Shown here: one piece after another, positions 31,335 through 36,980 of the stretch
How positions within the stretch are numbered: the first letter of the stretch is position 1
How the letters are laid out: the number at the start of each line of letters is the position of its first letter
Assembly (NCBI GenBank): GCA_001770575.1
Contig: MERK01000012.1
Location: forward strand, 1 to 36,980
From: Betaproteobacteria bacterium RIFCSPLOWO2_12_FULL_64_23
Lineage (GTDB): Bacteria; Pseudomonadota; Gammaproteobacteria; Burkholderiales; SG8-39
DNA length: 36,980 bases
Direction: 5' to 3'
Notes under the pieces: generated by a model
What the model was told of the DNA's origin: nothing
What the model saw: only the letters and a program-made list of their open reading frames with translations
Databases searched by the model: none
Program-made: the position numbers and the translations under genes

Positions 31335-31470
31335 CCCGATCGTGCCGCCGACGAACATCGGCTGGACCGCGATGTAGAACGCGACATTCTGTCCAACTGT
31401 TACAAGAACGTTTGATAATTCCAGGCAAAAATATTTGAAATTTGCCTTCAAAAGGATTGGAGAATGTGCC

Positions 31471-31504
31471 GCTGGGGATGCTACGTGTGTGTAGCGTCCC
31501 CAGC
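31471..31504. terminator. Strong hairpin between convergent genes
   Basis: GCTGGGGATGCTAC (31471-31484) pairs with GTAGCGTCCCCAGC (31491-31504) across a 6-nt GTGTGT loop, a 14-bp stem with one G-T pair. It lies between the kinase end (31334) and the czcE end (31521). No T-tract follows, so it may act as a bidirectional barrier and not as a classical intrinsic terminator. Confidence 0.6.
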
Positions 31505-31520
31505 GAGCCGGCGTCATCGA

Positions 31521-31880
31521 TTAGTCGCCGCCGATATCATTCGGGTCGAGAGCCACGTACACACGGAGATGGCCGGTGCCGAAGTCCCGCGGTGCGATCT
31601 TCGCTAACTCGAACGAAGGCGTGCCCAAGGTATCGAACATCCACGTAAACGCCTTCTCGCCGTTGGCGATGGTGACAATCTCGCCGCGGTTGACGTTCAG
31701 GTACTCGGAACCGGCGCCCAGCTTGATGACGCGGGCAGCCTGTGCTGCCTGTGCCGGCGTTCCGAGAGGGGCGTTGGTGTCGCGCTGGTGAGAAACAGAA
31801 TCCATCGCGAATGCGCCGGACGCGAAAGTGACCGCTATGGCGCTTGCTGCCAGACTTTGAATGAGCTTGCGTGTTTTCAT
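31521..31880 (-). CDS. czcE: CzcE-like periplasmic metal-binding protein
   Basis: The ATG at 31880 gives 119 residues with a clear signal peptide (KLIQSLAASAIAVTFASGAFA). The mature part GTPAQAAQAARVIKLGAGSE, YLNVNRGEIVTIANGEKAFTW and FDTLGTPSFELAKIAPRD matches the CzcE family, small periplasmic Cu(II)-binding proteins known from Cupriavidus czc clusters. The upstream site i (31984) and a TTATAG -10 at about 31947 could drive it. The longer frame to 32144 is non-coding. Confidence 0.88.
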   Translation of the reverse strand: MKTRKLIQSLAASAIAVTFASGAFAMDSVSHQRDTNAPLGTPAQAAQAARVIKLGAGSEYLNVNRGEIVTIANGEKAFTWMFDTLGTPSFELAKIAPRDFGTGHLRVYVALDPNDIGGD

Positions 31881-31983
31881 GGTGATACTCCTATTGAAGT
31901 TTACGATCACCCATTTGGGTGGTGCTGTTCTGTGCACGGTATGAACTATAAGGGCGCGCTCTTGACACCAAGCGCGCCGCCAG

Positions 31984-31999
31984 ATTACGAAATCGTAAG
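31984..31999. promoter_or_regulatory. Metal box (site i), ATTAC-GAAATC-GTAAG
   Basis: It lies 104 bp upstream of czcE (minus) and at the left edge of the 32-bp repeat (31995-32026) that faces the decayed ATPase (plus). The box overlaps that repeat by 5 bp, so it may have controlled both directions. Confidence 0.6.
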
Positions 32000-32026
32000 C
32001 CGCAATACACCTGATGTCCGCTAAAC
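31995..32026 (+). repeat. 32-bp dispersed repeat (copy 2)
   Basis: 27 of 32 bases match 29217-29248, including an identical 16-mer. In this copy the GTAAG is the right half of a complete metal box. It faces the ATPase remnant on the plus strand. Confidence 0.6.
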
Positions 32027-32079
32027 TGATGCATCCAGCCGCCCACCTTCGTTGGCGTTCCGTCACCCGCGGGACGATA

Positions 32080-32310
32080 ATTCCGCGCCCCCATCCGCAC
32101 GCCAGCTCGGCTCCCCCACGCGCGGCACCGTTGGCGAGTAGCACCCGTTACACCTGCCCCATGCACCCGGAGATCGAGCGTGACGCGCCTGGGCGTTGTC
32201 CGGAGTGAGGCATGACGCTGACACCGGTTTTCGAGGCGATCGCCCGCGCCGCCATGGCGCTGAGATCGCTGTCCGCGGTCACCAACGCATTGCGCCGCAG
32301 CCGCGCCTAG
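32080..32310 (+). pseudogene. Remnant of a copper P-type ATPase (both ends joined, core deleted)
   Basis: The frame reads [23 protein letters not shown], then a stop (TGA where TGC of CPKCGM is expected, 32206-32208), then GMTLTPVFEAIARAAMALRS and LSAVTNALRRSRA. The first part is the heavy-metal-binding repeat of the ATPase at 23172 and the second is its extreme C-terminus ([22 protein letters not shown]). About 700 residues between them are missing. It shows an older copA-like gene beside czcE that was lost by deletion. Confidence 0.8.
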
Positions 32311-32571
32311 CTATGAACTCGGGATAGCAATTGATCCCATGAAAACGAAAGTCTGACTTGAGGCATCGGTGGCTTCCTCGATTCAGCCAAACGAGGCGGC
32401 GCGCCAGGACCCGGCGAGGCCGATCCTGTCCATTGTGCACGGTGCGCTGACCTGCTGGATGTAAAGTCGCCGGATAAACAAGCTTGTCGTCGACGATCAG
32501 GACTTCCATCGTCTTTCCCTGTGAGGGTGGGTACGCATGCCCATCGTCCTCCCGACTAGCCCAGGTTTCTG
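32311..32571. other. No confident gene between the ATPase remnant and the RND operon
   Basis: The only candidate frame is on the minus strand (ATG 32509), beginning MEVLIVDDKLVY, which resembles the first strand of a receiver domain but continues as basic, non-receiver sequence and overlaps the ATPase remnant. It may be a tiny regulator relic; I do not call it as a gene. Confidence 0.4.
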
Positions 32572-32574
32572 AAG

Positions 32575-32590
32575 ATTACAAATTTGTAAT
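32575..32590 (+). promoter_or_regulatory. Metal box (site h) of the RND efflux operon
   Basis: A perfect palindrome ATTACAAA-TTTGTAAT. On the plus strand it is followed by N16 and TAAAAG as a possible -10 at about 32607, which faces the outer-membrane factor gene (ATG 32712). At the CGTCA position of the other sites it has TGTCG. Confidence 0.75.
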
Positions 32591-32711
32591 GGATTTGTCG
32601 GGCGCCTAAAAGCAAGATGGCCGCCCTAAGAAGGAATATTGGCGGCGAATCTCGCGGCTCGCTCGATTCGCAATGCAGCTCCAACGCCATCTATCGATTC
32701 GGACCGCCACA

Positions 32712-33905
32712 ATGAATAAAACGCTTGTATTGGTTGTTGGGCTTCTCATTGCGCTTCCTGCTCGCGCCCAGAACCTTGCCGCCGCCGTGGAGCAGGCGTG
32801 GTCCCGCCATCCGCAGGCGGCGGCCATCGTGGCGCGGGAGGCCGAGGCCCAGGCCCGCGTCGAGGTAGCGGCAGGCATTACCCCGGGGCCGGCTTCGATG
32901 TCTCTCTCCAACCTGAATGATCGCCTGAACCGCAATCACGGCAAGCAGGAGTGGGAAGTCGAGCTGGCGGCTCCCCTGTGGCTACCGGGGCAGAAGGCGG
33001 CACGCGAGGCCGAGGCCAAGAGCGCCCTGGCGGAGGTCGCCGCGCGCCGCGCCTCCTTGCGTCTGCAGATCGCAGGCGAAGTGCGCGAGGCATGGTGGAC
33101 CGTCGCCGGCGCGCGCAATGCCCGCGACCTGGCGGGGCGCCGGAATGCTACCGCCCGAGCGCTGGAAGCGGACGTGCTGCGCCGCTTCGAGGCGGGAGAC
33201 CTCGCGCGGGTCGATGCCAATCTTGCACAGAACGAGCGACTCGCGGCCGAAGCGGAACTGCTCGAGGCTGAGGCCGCGCTGCGGCAAGTGGAACAGGCCT
33301 ATCGCGGCCTCACCGGGGACGCCGCCCCGGCGGCACTGGCTGCCGAGAACGCCATTCCCTTGCGCGAGCGGCAGGAGGATCACGCGCAACTGGTGGCGCT
33401 GGCTGCGGCCGCGCAGCTTGCACGCGCGAGACTGAAAGTAACTGAGGACACCCGCCGCGATGCGCCGGAGCTGGCCCTGCGCATGGTGCGCGAGCGCGGC
33501 GAGTTGGGCGAGCCCTACGCCAACACCGTCGGCGTGAAGCTGACCATACCGTTCTCTTCCGGCGCGCGCGTGCGCCAGGAAAGCGCCGCCGCCCGGGCAG
33601 AGGCTTCCCAGGCCGACGCCGAACTGGCGCTGGCGCGGCAGAAGATCGAGCTCGATGCGGAACGGGCCCGTCTCGATCTCGACGTCGCCCTACGCCAGCT
33701 TGGCATGGCCGAGGAGCGCCGCGCGCTCACCGCCGACAACCTGCGTCTCGCTGAGAAGTCCTTCTCGCTCGGCGAATCGGACTTGACGGCGCTGTTGCGC
33801 GCCCGCGGCAACGCATTTGAAGCGGAAGCCTTTTCCAATCGCCAGCAGGTCGCACGCGCCGCGGCCCAATCCCGTCTCAACCAAGCTCTGGGAGTTCTGC
33901 CTTGA
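32712..33905 (+). CDS. Outer-membrane factor of an RND metal efflux system (CzcC/CusC type)
   Basis: I take ATG 32712 (397 residues, signal peptide LVLVVGLLIALPARA); ATG 32673 is the longer option. TolC-family features are the two repeated long coiled-coil regions (QKAAREAEAKSALAEVAARR... and AAARAEASQADAELALARQK...) and the short beta parts around MSLSNLNDRLNR and GVKLTIPFSSG. It forms the outer-membrane channel for the CzcB-like adaptor and RND pump downstream. It is coupled to the next gene by a TTGA overlap. Confidence 0.9.
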   Translation: MNKTLVLVVGLLIALPARAQNLAAAVEQAWSRHPQAAAIVAREAEAQARVEVAAGITPGPASMSLSNLNDRLNRNHGKQEWEVELAAPLWLPGQKAAREAEAKSALAEVAARRASLRLQIAGEVREAWWTVAGARNARDLAGRRNATARALEADVLRRFEAGDLARVDANLAQNERLAAEAELLEAEAALRQVEQAYRGLTGDAAPAALAAENAIPLRERQEDHAQLVALAAAAQLARARLKVTEDTRRDAPELALRMVRERGELGEPYANTVGVKLTIPFSSGARVRQESAAARAEASQADAELALARQKIELDAERARLDLDVALRQLGMAEERRALTADNLRLAEKSFSLGESDLTALLRARGNAFEAEAFSNRQQVARAAAQSRLNQALGVLP

Positions 33906-34450
33906 AGCACATCCGCAACTATTTTGTGGCGATGACCGTTGCCCTGTCCGCCCTGGCCCAAGCCGGGGGGGACGCTAGCGATGGCCATAGCCATGGTGAG
34001 GCGGCGGCACCTGCAATGACTGTCGCTGGCGCGCCGCGCACGTCCGCCCAGACCGAGGAGTTCGAACTGGTCGCCGTGCTGGAGGGGAAGAAACTAACGC
34101 TTTACCTCGACCGCTTTGCCACCAACGAGCCGGTTGCCGATGCGCAAATCGAGGTCGACAGCAGCACGCTGAAGGCCGCCGCGACCCAGATTGCAGCGGG
34201 CGTGTATTCGCTGCCGGGAGAGTCCTTCGCCAAGCCCGGCAAGTATCCGCTGGCGATTTCGGTGCAGGCCGGTGACTCCAGTGACCTGCTGACAGTCACG
34301 CTCGATCTGCCGCAACCGGTTGCCGGCGCAGCGCCCGTCAATGCGTGGGACAACCGGGCGGTCGGCGGCGCGGCGGGCGCGCTGCTGCTCGCCGGGGCCG
34401 CACTCGTTGCCGTGCGCCGGCAAAAGAGCATAAACCAAAGGGGAAATTGA
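33902..34450 (+). CDS. His-rich membrane-anchored periplasmic protein in the RND operon
   Basis: The start is a TTG at 33902 overlapping the upstream TGA. 182 residues: signal peptide, DASDGHSHGEAAA (His-rich), an Ig-like beta domain with LYLDRFATNEPVADAQIEVD and GVYSLPGESFAKPGKYPLAI, and a C-terminal TM helix (AGALLLAGAALVAV) before a basic tail. Such a small protein is often found between the OMF and adaptor genes in betaproteobacterial HME-RND operons. Its role, perhaps metal presentation to the adaptor, is inference. Confidence 0.8.
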   Translation: MKHIRNYFVAMTVALSALAQAGGDASDGHSHGEAAAPAMTVAGAPRTSAQTEEFELVAVLEGKKLTLYLDRFATNEPVADAQIEVDSSTLKAAATQIAAGVYSLPGESFAKPGKYPLAISVQAGDSSDLLTVTLDLPQPVAGAAPVNAWDNRAVGGAAGALLLAGAALVAVRRQKSINQRGN

Positions 34451-35602
34451 ATGAACGGAACAAGAATCTCGGCCTTCGTGACGCTCGCGCTGCTCGGGCT
34501 TGCCGGTGGGCACGCGCGAGCCCACGGTGACGAGGACCACAGCCAGGACAAGAAGCCGGCCGCAGCGGTGACCAAATCCGCGGTTGCCGGCGCCATACCA
34601 ATCGAAGCGCTTGCGGCGCGGCGGCTAGCCGACGGCAGCCTGTTCGTGCCCAAGGCGGTGCAGCACCAGCTCGGCCTGCGCACCATGGTCGCGGAGATCA
34701 AGGATCTCGCCGCCACGGTCGAATTCAACGGCAAGGTCATCCCCGATCCCAACGCCGGCGGACGGGTGCAGGCGAGCCAGCCGGGCCGCATCGAGCCCGG
34801 GCCGAAGGGCCTGCCGACGCTCGGCCAGAAAGTGGTCAAGGGACAGGTGCTCGCCTACCTTCGCCCCACGGCCAACAGCATCGAGCGCGGCAACCAGCAG
34901 GCGCAGCTCGCCGAGCTCGAATCCCAGTTTTCCATCGCCGAGCGCAAAGTTGCGCGTTACGAGCAGCTCGAAGGCGCGGTGCCACGTTCTGCGATCGAGG
35001 CAGCGCGCTTCGAACTTGAGGCACTGAAACTACGCCGCGCCGCGGTGGGCGCCAGCATCAATGCGCCGGAGCCGCTGCGCTCGCCGGTAGCCGGCGTCAT
35101 CAGCGCGGCCAGCGCGGTGGCCGGGCAGGTGGTGGAGGCGAAGGAGATCCTGTTCGAGGTGGTCGATCCCGCGCGCCTCTCCGTCGAGGCGCTGGCCTAC
35201 GACCCGGCGCTGGTGGAGGGTATTGCCTCGGCGAGTGCCCTCGTCCCCGGCGGTGTCCTCGAATTGCAGTTCGTCGGTGGCGGCAGGCAATTACGCGAGC
35301 AGGCCCTGCCGCTGTTGTTCCGCGTCAAGGCACAAAACGCGCCGGTGGCAGTAGGCCAGCCGCTTAAGGTGACTGCCCGTACCGCGCGCAAGACCAGGGG
35401 CGTGGCGGTGCCGCAGGCATCATTGACAAAAAACGGTGTCGGCGAGACGGTGGTGTGGGCGCACGCTGGCGCGGAGCGCTTCGCGCCGCGCAAGGTACGC
35501 TTTCTGTCTCTCGATGCAGGCACCGTAGCGGTAACCTCGGGTATCCAGAACGGTGAGCGGATCGTCAGCGAAGGCGCCGGCTTGCTGGCGCAGATGCGCT
35601 AA
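34451..35602 (+). CDS. Periplasmic adaptor (membrane fusion protein) of RND metal efflux
   Basis: The 383-residue CzcB/CusB-type adaptor starts at the base after the upstream stop, with AAAGGGG 9 nt upstream. A signal peptide ends HARA, followed by an N-terminal HGDEDHSQD metal-binding-like segment, the lipoyl/barrel-sandwich halves ([24 protein letters not shown] and [20 protein letters not shown]), an alpha hairpin between them, and a C-terminal beta-barrel. It links the RND pump at 35605 to the outer-membrane factor. Confidence 0.92.
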   Translation: MNGTRISAFVTLALLGLAGGHARAHGDEDHSQDKKPAAAVTKSAVAGAIPIEALAARRLADGSLFVPKAVQHQLGLRTMVAEIKDLAATVEFNGKVIPDPNAGGRVQASQPGRIEPGPKGLPTLGQKVVKGQVLAYLRPTANSIERGNQQAQLAELESQFSIAERKVARYEQLEGAVPRSAIEAARFELEALKLRRAAVGASINAPEPLRSPVAGVISAASAVAGQVVEAKEILFEVVDPARLSVEALAYDPALVEGIASASALVPGGVLELQFVGGGRQLREQALPLLFRVKAQNAPVAVGQPLKVTARTARKTRGVAVPQASLTKNGVGETVVWAHAGAERFAPRKVRFLSLDAGTVAVTSGIQNGERIVSEGAGLLAQMR

Positions 35603-35604
35603 CC

Positions 35605-36980
35605 ATGTTCGACCTCATCATCAACACCAGCCTCAAACAGCGGCTGATCGTTCTGGGCATCACCCTGCTGCTGGTGGTCTATGGTGTTCTCACCGTGCGC
35701 AACATGCCGGTGGATGTGTTCCCCGACCTGAACAAGCCGACCGTGACCTTGATGACCGAGACCGGCGGCATGGCGCCGGAAGAGGTCGAACAGCTCGTCA
35801 CTTTCCCCGTCGAATCGAGCATGAACGGCATGCCCGGCGTGACGCGGGTGCGCTCGGTGTCGGGCGTCGGCCTGTCGATCGTGTATGTCGAGTTCGAATG
35901 GGGCTCGGACATTTACCGCAACCGCCAGCAGGTGAGCGAGCGCCTGAATCTGGTGCGCGAACAACTGCCGCCGGGCGTCGTCCCGCAACTCGGGCCGATC
36001 TCCTCGATCATGGGGGAAATCCTCTTGATCGCGCTGCCGGCCGATCCCGACAAGGTCAGCCCGATGCAGGTGCGCGAGTACGCCGACTGGGTCCTGCGGC
36101 CCAGACTGCTGACGATCCCGGGCATCGCGCAGGTGATTGCGATCGGCGGCGAAGTCAAGCAGTACCGCGTCGAGCTCAAGCCGGCGCAATTGCAGGCGCT
36201 GGGCATAGAACGCGAGAAGCTGGACGGGGCGCTGAAGGACTTCGGCGCCAACACCAGCGGCGGTTTTCTCGAGGCGCAGGGACGCGAGTACCTGATCCGC
36301 CAGATCGGCCGCACCACGCGCATCGAGGATCTGCAAAACCTCGTGGTCGGGGTGAAGAACGGCCAGCCGATTTTACTCAGGCAGTTGGCCGAGGTGAAGC
36401 TCGCCCCGGCGATCAAGCGCGGCGACGCCGGCTACAACGCCAAGCCGGCGGTCATCCTGTCGGTGCAGAAACAACCCAGCGCCGACAGCGTGACGCTGAC
36501 GCGGGCGGTGGAAAAGGCGATGGCCGAGCTGTCGAAAGGGCTTCCGCAAGGGTTCGAGGCGCCGCAGTTCCTGTTCAAGCAGGCGGATTTCATCGAAGCC
36601 TCGATCGGCAACGTCGAGGAAGCGCTGCGCGACGGCGCCATCCTGGTGGCGGTGATTCTGTTCCTGTTCCTGCTCAACCTGCGCACGACGCTCATTTCGC
36701 TGGTGGCGATTCCGGTGTCGCTGCTGGCCACCGCGCTGGTGTTCCAGTACTTCGGGCTGTCGATCAACACCATGACGCTCGGCGGCCTGGCCATCGCTAT
36801 TGGCGCGCTGGTGGACGATGCGGTGGTGGGGGTGGAGAACGTGCTGCGTCGGCTCAAAGCCAATCACCTCCGCGCGGAGCCGAAACCGGCGCTCGAAGTC
36901 ATCGCCGCGGCTATCCACGAAGTGCTGTCGGCCATCGTCTATGCGACGGTGATCATCGTGCTGGTGTTCGTGCCGCTGTT
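35605..36980 (+). CDS. HME-type RND efflux pump, N-terminal part (runs off the right edge)
   Basis: The ATG at 35605 follows the adaptor stop by 2 nt. 458 residues are visible: TM1 ([18 protein letters not shown]), the porter domain ([38 protein letters not shown]), and TM2-TM5. The TM4 signature [20 protein letters not shown] differs from the CusA (GAMVDAA) and CzcA (DFGxxxDGA) patterns and resembles the type of uncertain metal called HME5 (from memory of the family classification). The paired Asp residues would carry the proton relay. The C-terminal half is not in the window. Confidence 0.93.
   Translation, partial: MFDLIINTSLKQRLIVLGITLLLVVYGVLTVRNMPVDVFPDLNKPTVTLMTETGGMAPEEVEQLVTFPVESSMNGMPGVTRVRSVSGVGLSIVYVEFEWGSDIYRNRQQVSERLNLVREQLPPGVVPQLGPISSIMGEILLIALPADPDKVSPMQVREYADWVLRPRLLTIPGIAQVIAIGGEVKQYRVELKPAQLQALGIEREKLDGALKDFGANTSGGFLEAQGREYLIRQIGRTTRIEDLQNLVVGVKNGQPILLRQLAEVKLAPAIKRGDAGYNAKPAVILSVQKQPSADSVTLTRAVEKAMAELSKGLPQGFEAPQFLFKQADFIEASIGNVEEALRDGAILVAVILFLFLLNLRTTLISLVAIPVSLLATALVFQYFGLSINTMTLGGLAIAIGALVDDAVVGVENVLRRLKANHLRAEPKPALEVIAAAIHEVLSAIVYATVIIVLVFVPL

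Noticed and set aside
31891-32166. Minus-strand frames sharing a VYCGL peptide with a frame at 28990-29388
   Set aside because: The shared peptide is the translation of the 32-bp DNA repeat, which better fits a regulatory element.
32279-32509. Minus-strand frame beginning like a receiver domain (MEVLIVDD)
   Set aside because: After about ten residues it no longer resembles a receiver, and it overlaps the ATPase remnant; too weak to call.
1-36980. CRISPR arrays, tRNA or rRNA genes, intact IS transposases
   Set aside because: Looked for regularly spaced repeats, cloverleaf-type stems and DDE-type frames; none was seen. The 42-bp tandem repeat is coding and has no spacers.

Overview
The window is a high-GC (roughly 60 percent) stretch that reads like a betaproteobacterial metal-resistance island. 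Neither rRNA nor tRNA genes, CRISPR arrays or an intact transposase gene were found. Almost every gene encodes a periplasmic, membrane or regulatory protein linked to copper or other heavy metals, to thiol redox, or to cytochrome c assembly. The taxonomic inference rests on gene content and base composition only.

Region 1 (1-9352, minus strand): a Spy/CpxP-like Met/Gly-rich periplasmic protein is cut by the left edge. Next to it is one long operon, read from right to left: a small MEWL-type protein, ccmF, ccmH, ccmI, lgt, an isoprenylcysteine-methyltransferase-like protein, a DUF1573 protein, two CcdA/DsbD-type membrane proteins and a CcmG/TlpA-like thioredoxin. A palindromic metal box sits in its promoter. 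Region 2 (9353-13400): a CusRS/CopRS-type two-component system, followed by small periplasmic proteins. Region 3 (13401-22125) is bounded by two inverted copies of a MITE-like element with matching terminal repeats, each of which has cut a gene. It holds a DsbA-like protein paired with a CxxC membrane protein, a YHS protein, and a long minus-strand cluster (SHOCT, CC-motif membrane protein, GGHH periplasmic protein, rhodanese lipoprotein, NfeD-like, MEWL protein, DUF302, HD-GYP). Region 4 (22126-28852): a copper-type P1B ATPase with YHS and two CPMHPE domains, a truncated FAD oxidoreductase, an L,D-transpeptidase, a carboxymuconolactone decarboxylase-like protein and an orphan Rieske protein. 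Region 5 (28853-36980): a second metal two-component system, a CzcE-like protein, a decayed copper ATPase, and a CzcCBA/CusCBA-type RND efflux operon that runs off the right edge.

The strongest signals are in non-coding DNA. (i) A palindrome ATTAC-N6-GTAAT recurs at eight sites. At five of them it is followed by N5-CGTCA inside longer conserved promoter blocks facing the minus strand: 9231-9289, 12164-12203, 16489-16547, 22772-22830 and 29002-29041. These would tie the ccm operon, a GGHH protein, the YHS protein, a small YHS-like protein and the Rieske operon into one regulon, plausibly read by one or both OmpR-family regulators encoded here. (ii) Two genes 20 kb apart (the Spy-like and SHOCT genes) share a roughly 175-bp upstream region with the same spacing to the start codon. 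(iii) A CsoR-like operator/promoter (18252-18295) has a partial copy at 25997-26025 fused to an unrelated gene fragment. Together the window looks like a layered metal-inducible periplasmic quality-control and efflux module assembled by recombination.
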